From Actinomycetota bacterium (GTDB taxonomy: Bacteria > Actinomycetota > Acidimicrobiia > Acidimicrobiales > Ilumatobacteraceae): DNA of 9,267 nt. The translations under genes were made by a program, and so were the position numbers. Location: the NCBI GenBank assembly GCA_009701105.1, contig WLKU01000048.1, positions 1 through 9,267 on the forward strand. Reading direction: 5' to 3'. This document shows, one piece after another, positions 1 through 6,564 of this stretch; position 1 is the stretch's first letter; every line of letters begins with the position of its first letter. The notes beneath the pieces are model-generated. The model saw only the letters and a program-made list of their open reading frames with translations, did no database searches and had not been told where the DNA came from.

Positions 1-48
1 AATTACTCATAGTTACAGCCTGTCATGTGGCGGTACCGTAGCGAGATA

Positions 49-1278
49 ATGATCGAGATTAGTGAGGCTCAAAAAACCGTGCTTGATGCATGTGATGTGC
101 TTGTGCCGGTTGATACGCCGTGCGAGCAGATGTCGGGCAGAGTGTTGGCGCAGAATGTGGTGGCGCCAGAGAATGTGCCACCCTTTGCCAACTCGGCCGT
201 GGATGGCTACGCAGTGCGCACTGCTGATACTCAAACAGTGCCAACTGAACTGGTTGTTGTAGACACTGTTGCTGCGGGCGCTGAGCCGAAGATTGCAGTA
301 AATGTCGGCCAAGCAATACGCATCATGACAGGTGCACCGATGCCACAAGGCGCCGACGCGGTAGTGATGGTTGAAGACACGCAACGTGTTGGTGATGATC
401 GGGTGTCGATTGGTAAAGCAGCAAAATTGTATGACGCGATTCGTGATGCAGGTAGTGACGTAAACAAAGGTGACACCGTGTTTGTTGCGGGCACTGTGCT
501 CAATGCTGCCGGTGCCGGAGTGTTGGCGAGCGTAAACGCACGGGTGGTGCAGGCGTACCCGCGCGCACGTGTTGCGTTGTTGTCCACTGGTGACGAATTG
601 GTGACCGACGGATCACCGCTCAAGATAGGGCAGATTCGGGAAAGCAATTTGACGATGCTGGATGCAATGATTGCCGCGTCGGGATGTGAAGTGATCAATC
701 TGGGAATCATTAAAGATGATGAAGCACTGCTTGAGCGAGTGTTGCTTGAAGTAATTGAGCGATGCGATGCAATTGTCACGAGTGGCGGTGTGAGTATGGG
801 CGACTTTGATGTGGTGAAGGCAGTGTTGTCGCGCATTGCAAAGATGCAGTGGATGCAACTTGCGATTAAGCCCGCAAAACCATTTGCGTTCGGACAACTT
901 CAAGCATCCGATGGCCGGGTAGTGCCAATTTTTGGATTGCCAGGCAACCCCGTTTCTTCGATGATCAGTTATGAGTTGCTCGCGAGGCCTGCGCTGCGGA
1001 AAATGATGGGGCACACGCGCGACCTGTTGCGCCCAACAGTTAAAGCAGTTTTGGATGCGCCGATTAAGCGCAAGCAAGACGGCAAAGTGCACTACGTGCG
1101 AGTGTTTGGCGGCTTTGAAAGTGATGGCCGATTGCATGTGCGTGACACTGGCCCACAAGGCAGTCACCAGCTTGCGTCGACCGCTCTTGCCAACGGCCTC
1201 GCATACGTGCCAGACGGCATGGGCATTGAGGCTGGCGCCGAAGTTGATGTCTATGTCATCGGCGAGTTGCTGGGCTAG
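49..1278 (+). CDS. moeA: Molybdopterin molybdenumtransferase MoeA (gephyrin-like, possible Glp)
   Basis: MoeA inserts molybdate into adenylylated molybdopterin, the last common step of molybdenum-cofactor synthesis, in the cytoplasm. The 409-residue product has the full MoeA/gephyrin layout and usual length. Visible motifs are VDGYAV (D52), GSDVNKGD (D137), STGDEL (E183), KDDE (D223-D224), SGGVSMGDFD (D254), KPAKPFAFG (about 274-282) and GLPGNP (P298, P301). These match the acidic and proline residues known to matter in E. coli MoeA, so the enzyme looks catalytically intact. The C-terminal beta-barrel domain IV follows from about residue 325. I chose ATG 49 over the in-frame ATG 25 because family members begin with the equivalent of MIEISEAQ, whereas the extension MWRYRSEI looks unlike the family. 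It heads a tight run with moaA and moaC. In actinobacteria one MoeA paralogue, Glp, binds FtsZ and pairs with a membrane receptor; the membrane gene at 2909 makes that role possible here, by inference. Confidence 0.93.
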   Translation: MIEISEAQKTVLDACDVLVPVDTPCEQMSGRVLAQNVVAPENVPPFANSAVDGYAVRTADTQTVPTELVVVDTVAAGAEPKIAVNVGQAIRIMTGAPMPQGADAVVMVEDTQRVGDDRVSIGKAAKLYDAIRDAGSDVNKGDTVFVAGTVLNAAGAGVLASVNARVVQAYPRARVALLSTGDELVTDGSPLKIGQIRESNLTMLDAMIAASGCEVINLGIIKDDEALLERVLLEVIERCDAIVTSGGVSMGDFDVVKAVLSRIAKMQWMQLAIKPAKPFAFGQLQASDGRVVPIFGLPGNPVSSMISYELLARPALRKMMGHTRDLLRPTVKAVLDAPIKRKQDGKVHYVRVFGGFESDGRLHVRDTGPQGSHQLASTALANGLAYVPDGMGIEAGAEVDVYVIGELLG

Positions 1279-1308
1279 CGCTTTGTTGCAGAGCCGTAGG
1301 ATGTGGTC

Positions 1309-2328
1309 ATGGAACTGATCGATCCATTTGGGCGTACCGTGCGCGACTTGCGCATCTCGATTACTGATCGCTGCAATTTTCGTTGTACCTACTGCATGCC
1401 TGCAGAGGGCATGAAATGGCTGCCTCACACGGAAGTGCTTTCGTATGAAGAACTGCATCGCCTCGCATCTATTTGTGTAAACCACTTTGATGTTGATGGC
1501 ATTCGACTCACCGGTGGCGAACCAACAATGCGCGCGCACTTGTCCGTGTTGGTGCAAAAACTTGCAGGGTTGATTGTGCCTGCAACTGCCAACTCGCCGC
1601 GTGCTGGCAAACCAATTGATCTTGCGATCACCACCAATGGTGCAACGCTGCGACTTATTGCGCAAGAACTGCGCGAAGCCGGGCTCAAGCGCATCAACAT
1701 CTCGATTGACACGCTGAAGCGCGAACGCTTTTATGAAATGACGCGACGCGACGAGCTCCAGCATGTGCTCGACGGCATCGATGCTGCGATTGCTACTGGT
1801 TTTTCGCCGATCAAGCTCAATGCTGTTGTGCAACGCGGCATTAACGATGACGAGATTGTTGACCTGGCAACCTTTGGCCGCGACAAAGGCGTTGAGGTTC
1901 GATTTATTGAGTACATGCCACTCGATGCGCAGGGCACATGGGAAAACAATCAGGTCGTTGGTCAAGACGAGATTGTTGCTGCAATTGCTGCCGTGTATCC
2001 GCTCGAGTTGATGCCTGCTCGCGGTGCTGCACCTGCCGACCGCTGGCGCTATTTGGATGGCAAGGGCACAGTTGGTGTAATTCCATCGGTGACCAAACCA
2101 TTTTGTGGTGACTGCGACAGAGTGCGCCTCACTGCAGACGGCCAATTTAGAACATGCCTCTTTTCGACCAACGAGTTTGACTTGCGTGCAATGTTGCGCG
2201 AAGGTGCAAGCGATGATGCGATTGCCGCAGAGATCAAACGCGCTGTTGGCACCAAGTGGGCTGGGCACAACATCGGTAACGTGACGTTTGTGCGGCCACG
2301 CCGTTCAATGAGCCAGATAGGTGGTTAG
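1309..2328 (+). CDS. moaA: GTP 3',8-cyclase MoaA (radical SAM)
   Basis: MoaA is the radical-SAM enzyme that rearranges GTP to 3',8-cyclo-7,8-dihydro-GTP, the first step of molybdopterin synthesis. The 339-residue product carries both iron-sulfur sites. The N-terminal SAM cluster motif CxxxCxxC lies at C22, C26 and C29, and the C-terminal GTP-binding cluster at C266, C269 and C283 (CxxC then 13 residues then C). GGEPT lies at 69-73, and the chain ends in the Gly-Gly tail (G338-G339) typical of MoaA and needed for activity. ATG 1309 is preferred because a GTAGG at 1296-1300 sits 8 bases upstream; an in-frame GTG at 1303 would add two residues but lie too close to it. The gene starts 30 bases after moeA stops and ends 2 bases before moaC starts, so the three are probably one transcript. 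Confidence 0.97.
   Translation: MELIDPFGRTVRDLRISITDRCNFRCTYCMPAEGMKWLPHTEVLSYEELHRLASICVNHFDVDGIRLTGGEPTMRAHLSVLVQKLAGLIVPATANSPRAGKPIDLAITTNGATLRLIAQELREAGLKRINISIDTLKRERFYEMTRRDELQHVLDGIDAAIATGFSPIKLNAVVQRGINDDEIVDLATFGRDKGVEVRFIEYMPLDAQGTWENNQVVGQDEIVAAIAAVYPLELMPARGAAPADRWRYLDGKGTVGVIPSVTKPFCGDCDRVRLTADGQFRTCLFSTNEFDLRAMLREGASDDAIAAEIKRAVGTKWAGHNIGNVTFVRPRRSMSQIGG
2319..2324 (+). promoter_or_regulatory. moaC Shine-Dalgarno embedded in the moaA terminal Gly-Gly codons
   Basis: AGGTGG lies 6 bases before the moaC ATG at 2331. It overlaps the GGT GGT codons for the functional Gly-Gly tail of MoaA, so one stretch serves both the MoaA C-terminus and moaC translation initiation. This supports translational coupling of the two genes. 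The assignment rests on sequence match and spacing only. Confidence 0.5.
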
Positions 2329-2330
2329 GC

Positions 2331-2819
2331 ATGTCTGATTTGCAGTTTTCGCATCTCGATCCGGCAGGCAACGCCCGCATGGTCGACGTCACGCCAAAAG
2401 AGGCCACGCATCGTCGGGCAGTTGCACGTTGCAAAGTATTTATGAAACCCGAGACAACTGCTGCGATTGCCAATCGCGAAGTGAAGAAGGGTGACGTGAT
2501 TGCAGTTGCCCGAGTGGCCGGTATTCAAGCCGCCAAGCGCACGAGCGACATGATTCCGTTGTGTCATCCATTGTTGATTGGCGCTGTGCACATCGATTTT
2601 GAAATCGCCGACGACTTCATTGCTATTGAGGCTCAAGTCAACACTGTCGATCGCACAGGGGTTGAGATGGAGGCCCTGCATGCCTGCAGCGTTGCCGCCT
2701 TGACCATCTATGACATGTGCAAGAGCGCCGATAGGGCGATGGTGATCGGCGAATTGACGCTCTGGGAGAAGTCGGGCGGCCGTCAGGGCCTTTACCGACG
2801 AGAAGACCAGCAGGGCTAA
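2331..2819 (+). CDS. moaC: Cyclic pyranopterin monophosphate synthase MoaC
   Basis: MoaC converts the MoaA product, 3',8-cyclo-7,8-dihydro-GTP, to cyclic pyranopterin monophosphate, completing the first stage of molybdenum-cofactor synthesis. The 162-residue length is almost that of E. coli MoaC. Family blocks appear in order: MVDVTPKEATHRRA near the N-terminus, AGIQAAKRTSDMIPLCHPL (about residues 64-82, including the conserved Lys and His), VDRTGVEMEAL (about 105-115) with its conserved Glu residues, then YDMCK and the KSGG block near the C-terminus. MoaC works as a hexamer with active sites at subunit interfaces. It begins 2 bases after the moaA stop, with its ribosome site inside moaA, so it is almost certainly co-translated. 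The two genes together encode the whole GTP-to-cPMP conversion. Confidence 0.96.
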   Translation: MSDLQFSHLDPAGNARMVDVTPKEATHRRAVARCKVFMKPETTAAIANREVKKGDVIAVARVAGIQAAKRTSDMIPLCHPLLIGAVHIDFEIADDFIAIEAQVNTVDRTGVEMEALHACSVAALTIYDMCKSADRAMVIGELTLWEKSGGRQGLYRREDQQG

Positions 2820-2866
2820 TAAACATAAGGGTTTTGGCTGAAGTGGCAGATCAAATTACCCCGTTG

Positions 2867-2895
2867 TTGTCCTATTTGTAGCCAATCTGTAATAC
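2867..2895 (+). promoter_or_regulatory. Candidate sigma-70-type promoter for the membrane protein gene
   Basis: TTGTCC (2867-2872), a 17-base spacer and TAATAC (2890-2895) resemble a housekeeping promoter. Transcription would start near 2902, only about 7 bases before the ATG at 2909. No Shine-Dalgarno sequence precedes that ATG, so the message would be nearly leaderless. An overlapping TACACT (2893-2898) could serve as the -10 instead. The 89-base gap after moaC otherwise shows no clear terminator or gene. The call is by eye from consensus and spacing. Confidence 0.35.
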
Positions 2896-2908
2896 ACTCA
2901 ATCCACTC

Positions 2909-3451
2909 ATGAGCAAACTGATTTTGATCATCGTCGGCGCAGCATGGCTGGCAGTGTTACTTCCTCCAATGGTTCGAGCCAAGTTGCACGGCAGCCCATC
3001 CAATTCGGTGAGCAACTTCCGTCGCCAACTCAATTCACTCGAGTCTTCGGGCGGCCGCAGCCAGCAAGGTCAGTTGCGCAATATGGCGCGCCCTCTTGCG
3101 CCTTCGCAGCAATATCGCAGTGCCACTGCTCGTACATCGCGCCCACAACAAGGTGGTTTGAGCAACCTCACTGGCGCATTGATTCGCCCCGAAGGTGTGC
3201 GTCATCATCGTGCTCCGGCAATGTTGACCCCGCAGGCCATGGTGCGTCAGCGCCGCCAAAACTTGGTAGTTGGCATGGCAGTCGTTACTGGTATCTCGTT
3301 GTTCTTGGCATTCACCACCGGGTCGAGTGCTTTCATCTACTTGTTTACCGTGAGCCTGCTTGCCCTGTGTGGTTACTGCTACGTGTTGGTGCAGTTGCGT
3401 ATCAAGCGCGAAAACGAGCGGTACCTGCGTCAGTTTCGACGCGTCGCCTAA
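2909..3451 (+). CDS. Three-pass membrane protein, possible GlpR/SepX-like divisome protein
   Basis: The 180-residue product has one hydrophobic helix at the extreme N-terminus (about 3-23, ending in a Pro-Pro then basic residues). A polar linker rich in Gln, Ser and Arg (about 24-117) follows and looks disordered. Two more helices lie at about 119-137 and 141-163, before a basic C-terminal tail (RIKRENERYLRQFRR). The positive-inside rule puts the linker and tail in the cytoplasm. No enzymatic motif is visible. I recall that in actinobacteria a membrane protein near the gephyrin-like moeA gene (GlpR in Corynebacterium, SepX in Streptomyces) starts with a similar helix and acts with Glp, FtsZ and polar-growth proteins. 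The match here is by neighbourhood and architecture, not by proven sequence similarity, and this protein may be shorter than those. It could also be an unrelated membrane protein. It probably has its own promoter. Confidence 0.72.
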   Translation: MSKLILIIVGAAWLAVLLPPMVRAKLHGSPSNSVSNFRRQLNSLESSGGRSQQGQLRNMARPLAPSQQYRSATARTSRPQQGGLSNLTGALIRPEGVRHHRAPAMLTPQAMVRQRRQNLVVGMAVVTGISLFLAFTTGSSAFIYLFTVSLLALCGYCYVLVQLRIKRENERYLRQFRRVA

Positions 3452-3464
3452 AGCCGCTGCCCGC

Positions 3465-3470
3465 TAGGGT
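3465..3470 (+). promoter_or_regulatory. Candidate -10 element for tRNA-Ala
   Basis: TAGGGT matches the TANNNT actinobacterial -10 pattern and would start transcription near 3477, giving a 7-base leader before the tRNA. No good -35 is seen at 16-18 bases. A perfect 10-base palindrome, CGACGCGTCG, occupies 3437-3446 at the end of the preceding gene and overlaps the expected -35 area; whether a protein binds there is unknown. No terminator is seen between the membrane protein gene and the tRNA. Confidence 0.3.
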
Positions 3471-3483
3471 TTGCTAGGAAATA

Positions 3484-3556
3484 GGGGCTGTAGCTCAGTT
3501 GGCAGAGCGGTACGTTCGCAATGTACAGGCCAGGGGTTCAATTCCCCTCAGCTCCA
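3484..3556 (+). tRNA. tRNA-Ala, anticodon CGC
   Basis: The 73 bases fold into a full cloverleaf. The acceptor stem pairs GGGGCTG (3484-3490) with CAGCTCC (3549-3555), including the G3:U70 wobble pair that is the main alanine identity element. The D arm is GCTC/GAGC (3493-3508). The anticodon stem is GTACG/TGTAC, closing on loop TTCGCAA (3515-3521) with anticodon CGC at 3517-3519, which reads Ala codon GCG. The T arm is AGGGG/CCCCT around TTCAATT. The discriminator base is A3556. CCA is not encoded, since CGCC follows, so it must be added after transcription. The tRNA lies between two protein genes on the same strand and may share a transcript with the acyl-CoA synthetase downstream. Confidence 0.97.
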
Positions 3557-3580
3557 CGCCAACGGCGACACAACACGAAT

Positions 3581-3586
3581 AGGGGA
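3581..3586 (+). promoter_or_regulatory. Ribosome binding site fixing the acyl-CoA synthetase GTG start
   Basis: AGGGGA lies 7 bases before GTG 3594. It supports that GTG as the start, rather than upstream in-frame codons whose reading frame runs back through the tRNA gene as far as 3471. Confidence 0.6.
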
Positions 3587-3593
3587 TCATCAA

Positions 3594-5294
3594 GTGGCAC
3601 TTAGTTGGACAGAAGCGAACGCAGCAGTAACTGCACCAGGACAAATCTTTGAACTCATCGACGCTGAAGTGATGGGTGTCAAGACACAAATTTTTAAGAA
3701 TGCACCAGCGCACCTCGGACAAGTTTTTGCCGGCGCACGCGGCCATGGTGACAAAACCTTTTTGGTTTATGAAGGCGAGACATGGTCGTTCGCAAAGACG
3801 ATGGATCATGTTGACGCACTTGCGGCGCTACTCGTAAATACCTATGGCGTGAAAAAAGGCGATCGCGTGGCGGTTGCAATGCGCAACTATCCAGAATGGG
3901 TGATCTCATTTGCCGCAATCATTTCGGCAGGCGCTGTCAACGTTTCGATGAACTCGTGGTGGACAGAAGATGAGATGAATTTCGCTCTCGAAGATTCTGG
4001 CGCGACCGTGTACATCTGTGACGAAGAGCGCTATGCAGTTGGTGCTGCAACGTGCACCAAGCACGGCATCAAAGTGCTTGTAGTGCGCACTGACAAACCA
4101 ATGCCAGCAGGCGTCGACAAGTGGGAAGAAGTGTTGCCACTTGGTGCCGCACATCCTGGCGCTGATATTGCGCCAGATGACGATGCAACGATTTTGTACA
4201 CTTCGGGAACAACTGGCCGACCAAAGGGTGCAGTGTCGACACATCGCGCGATTGTGTCGTCGTTGATGGGCTTCTCATCGCGAAATTCAGTGCTCACACT
4301 GGCAGGGACCAAACTTAAAGAAGTAACGGGTCCAGAAATTCCAACGTCGTTTATTTTGATCGTGCCGCTGTTTCACGTAACAGGTTGCGTGCCCGTGATG
4401 ATGAGCTGTTTTATTGCCGGCCTCAAACTTGCAATCATGTACAAGTGGGACGCCGAGAAGGCTCTCGAGATGATTGAGCGCGAACAGATCACCAACTTTG
4501 TTGGTGTGCCAACCCAGAGTTGGGACTTGGTCAACTCACCAGCCTTCGACAAGTACGACACATCGAGCCTTCGTGCTGTGGGCGGCGGCGGTGCACCATC
4601 TCCGACAAGCCTCGTGGGCAAGGTCAATGACAAAGTGAAAAACGGAAGCCCACAATTGGGTTATGGCATGACCGAGACCAATGCATTTGGTCCTGGCATC
4701 ACCGGTTCTGACTATTTGGCTCACCCAACTTCGACTGGTCGTGCAGTGTTGCCAATGCGTGTAGAAATTCGCGACGAAGAACTCAATCCGTTGCCAGTTG
4801 GCAAGTCTGGCGAAATCTGGTTCTTCGGACCAATGTTGATTCGCGGATACTGGAATCGTCCGGATGCAACCAAGGAAACGATTGTTGACGGCTGGTTGCG
4901 CTCGGGCGACTTAGGTCGTGTTGATGAAGAGGGTTTTGTCTACGTGGAAGATCGCGTGAAGGACATGATCTTGCGTGCTGGCGAAAACATTTACGGCGCA
5001 GAGGTTGAAAGCGCAATTTATGAGCATCCGGCCATTCACGAAGCCGCAGTATTTGGTGTGCCACACGAACGACTTGGTGAGGAAGTTGCTGTTGCGATTT
5101 ATCCCAACGACAACATGACAATTACTGCTGAAGAACTGTGGGCATTTCTTGATAACAAGATTGCCAAGTTCAAGATTCCTACACAGGTTGTGATTATCAA
5201 TGAGCCTTTGCCGCGCAACGCTGCAGGCAAATTTTTGAAGCGCGATTTGCAACAGCAGATCGTTAAGGGAACTCTCGTTCCTACAAAACGATAA
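3594..5294 (+). CDS. Acyl-CoA synthetase (ANL superfamily, FadD-like)
   Basis: This enzyme activates a carboxylic acid to its acyl-CoA through an acyl-adenylate, using ATP and CoA; the acid is probably a fatty acid but is not proven. The 566-residue product shows the ANL core motifs in order. The phosphate-binding loop YTSGTTGRPKG lies at about 202-212, YGMTET at about 357-362, and the SGDLGR motif with the ribose-binding Asp at about 436-441. The hinge and GENIYGAEVE region follow. PRNAAGKFLKRDL near the C-terminus contains the adenylation lysine, about K545. No signal peptide or membrane segment is seen, and the length is usual. GTG 3594 is chosen because it has a good ribosome site; the reading frame is open back through the tRNA, so a longer call would be wrong. 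It starts 37 bases after the tRNA with no clear promoter of its own. Its stop touches that of the opposing transporter gene. Confidence 0.93.
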   Translation: MALSWTEANAAVTAPGQIFELIDAEVMGVKTQIFKNAPAHLGQVFAGARGHGDKTFLVYEGETWSFAKTMDHVDALAALLVNTYGVKKGDRVAVAMRNYPEWVISFAAIISAGAVNVSMNSWWTEDEMNFALEDSGATVYICDEERYAVGAATCTKHGIKVLVVRTDKPMPAGVDKWEEVLPLGAAHPGADIAPDDDATILYTSGTTGRPKGAVSTHRAIVSSLMGFSSRNSVLTLAGTKLKEVTGPEIPTSFILIVPLFHVTGCVPVMMSCFIAGLKLAIMYKWDAEKALEMIEREQITNFVGVPTQSWDLVNSPAFDKYDTSSLRAVGGGGAPSPTSLVGKVNDKVKNGSPQLGYGMTETNAFGPGITGSDYLAHPTSTGRAVLPMRVEIRDEELNPLPVGKSGEIWFFGPMLIRGYWNRPDATKETIVDGWLRSGDLGRVDEEGFVYVEDRVKDMILRAGENIYGAEVESAIYEHPAIHEAAVFGVPHERLGEEVAVAIYPNDNMTITAEELWAFLDNKIAKFKIPTQVVIINEPLPRNAAGKFLKRDLQQQIVKGTLVPTKR

Positions 5295-5302
5295 TTATTG
5301 TT
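5287..5302. repeat. Near-perfect inverted repeat across two abutting stop codons
   Basis: AACGATAATTATTGTT is a 16-base palindrome broken only by one G/T pair. It is centred on TAA|TTA, where the synthetase (+) and transporter (-) genes end with no intergenic base. As RNA it could form a 6-bp stem with an AATT loop from either strand. The stem is AT-rich and lacks a convincing U tract, so it is at best a weak bidirectional terminator and may simply reflect the two stops. Confidence 0.3.
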
Positions 5303-6521
5303 CTTCGGGCGGTCGCACGTTTCGAAACTGGGCGAGTAATAACAAGTCATAGATGATCTTGAGTGCCGCACATGCAAGTAGCGGCCACCCAAAATTGGAT
5401 TGATCGAGCATCCATCCTGCGGCAATTGGGGGGAGTGCTGTTGCGAGGCTGCGCGGCACATTGGTGATGCTTGCCGCCGCTGCACGCTCTGGCGGAGTCA
5501 CGACCGCCATCACATAGCTCTGACGTACTGGCACATCCATTTGTGAAAGCAGTCCACGCAAAATAAACAGTGTCATTGCAAGCCAAACATTTGGCATAAA
5601 CACAACGCCTACGAGCAACAAGCTTGCTGGAATATGTGTGAAGACCATGGTGCGTACAAGCCCGATCCGTTTGGCAATGCGCACCGAAAGTAATGAAGAG
5701 AATGCAGAGAGCACTCCAGTTGCAAAGAAGATTGCGCCCAACGTGCTGACTGCAAGATCAAATTTGTGAAAGACCCACAATGCAAAGATTGCTTGCGTAG
5801 CAAACCCGCCACCGAGTGAATCGAGGCTAAACAGAGCGGCAAGTTTGTATACGACACGCCGTGACTCGGTAAGTGCATGGGCACTATTGGTTGGGTGAGT
5901 GTTGGCGTGGCTAGACAATCGTTGATATATGAACAGCACAACAACTCCTGCAAGTGCATACATCACGAACGTAGATCTGTAGCCGGAGAGCGAGCTGTGG
6001 TTGTAGCGCAGGGCAATCCACAATGGGATGCCTGCACAGAGTGCTCCAATCGAACCCACAAGCGCGCCACTGAGGTTGTACAGAGCAAACATTGCAGTGC
6101 GATCTGAATCTGAAACCGATTGCGAAACCGATGCCTGTTCCAATGGCAAAAACATGCTTACGTCACCAGCTGACGGATTCATCGTGCCCAAGAATCCGAT
6201 GACAAGAAGCGCGACGAAGCTTGTTGTAGCACCAAATGCAAAGCCGGTTGCAATCATGATGCATGATGCATAAATGAGCAGACGAGCTGGTGCAATTCGG
6301 TGGGCAATGAGGCCAGTACCAATTGTAAAAATGGCAGAGCCAAAAAGTGATGCAGTGATCACTGCTCCTATTTGAACACCGCTGAAGCCAAGTGCCAACA
6401 GATATGCCGGCAACATCACGTAGACCATGCCATCGACGAAACCACGAATGCCACGTGTGCCAATGATCATTCGACCATCAGTAGAGGCACTTCCAGGTAT
6501 GGAAAGCCAACCAGATCTCAC
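5295..6521 (-). CDS. MFS transporter, 12 transmembrane helices, substrate unknown
   Basis: The 408-residue product is a major facilitator superfamily permease of the inner membrane, moving a small molecule by proton coupling or uniport. About twelve hydrophobic segments can be counted in two sets of six. The first is around DGMVYVMLPAYLLALGF (about 30-46) and the last around the C-terminal LLACAALKIIYDLLLL. A polar cytoplasmic loop (about 205-235, HANTHPTNSAH region) separates the halves. A conserved-looking GDVSMFLPLEQ stretch follows helix 4, and the helix 2-3 loop holds only a degenerate MFS signature. The start is uncertain. GTG 6521 has no ribosome site, but a TACCGT at 6528-6533 on this strand would place transcription right at it, suggesting a leaderless message. 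ATG 6470 is an in-frame alternative that still precedes helix 1. It is divergent from the kinase gene by 43 bases. The substrate cannot be read from sequence. Confidence 0.9.
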   Translation of the reverse strand: MRSGWLSIPGSASTDGRMIIGTRGIRGFVDGMVYVMLPAYLLALGFSGVQIGAVITASLFGSAIFTIGTGLIAHRIAPARLLIYASCIMIATGFAFGATTSFVALLVIGFLGTMNPSAGDVSMFLPLEQASVSQSVSDSDRTAMFALYNLSGALVGSIGALCAGIPLWIALRYNHSSLSGYRSTFVMYALAGVVVLFIYQRLSSHANTHPTNSAHALTESRRVVYKLAALFSLDSLGGGFATQAIFALWVFHKFDLAVSTLGAIFFATGVLSAFSSLLSVRIAKRIGLVRTMVFTHIPASLLLVGVVFMPNVWLAMTLFILRGLLSQMDVPVRQSYVMAVVTPPERAAAASITNVPRSLATALPPIAAGWMLDQSNFGWPLLACAALKIIYDLLLLAQFRNVRPPEEQ

Positions 6522-6564
6522 ATACGCACGGTAGCGGCTTCTCGCCAGACGCCCATGGCAACTA

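Noticed and set aside
1..48. Possible tail of an upstream gene ending at TAA 47-49, overlapping the moeA ATG as TAATG, or at TAG 39-41 in another frame.
   Set aside because: Two frames are open from the window edge but only about 13-15 codons are visible, with no recognisable protein ending. There is too little to call.
613..2268. A 551-codon open frame on the - strand across moeA and moaA.
   Set aside because: It lies wholly antisense to two genes with strong family motifs. Its translation is rich in Cys, His, Asn and Arg with no domain pattern, as expected of a shadow frame produced by codon bias.
2944..3477. A 177-codon + strand frame overlapping the membrane protein gene.
   Set aside because: The product lacks coherent hydrophobic segments, while the other frame gives three clean membrane helices with correct flanking charges.
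3484..3556. The tRNA gene as an integration site for a mobile element.
   Set aside because: I saw no duplicated tRNA 3' end, integrase or phage-like gene in the window, and the neighbours look like core genes.
3557..3567. Short inverted repeat CGCC-AAC-GGCG just after the tRNA, as a terminator.
   Set aside because: A 4-bp stem with a 3-base loop and no T tract is too weak to call a terminator.
6244..6271. Tandem ATGATGC-like repeat and ATGCAT palindromes.
   Set aside because: They fall inside transporter codons for a membrane helix (SCIMIA region) and are explained by codon choice. No second copy was seen elsewhere.
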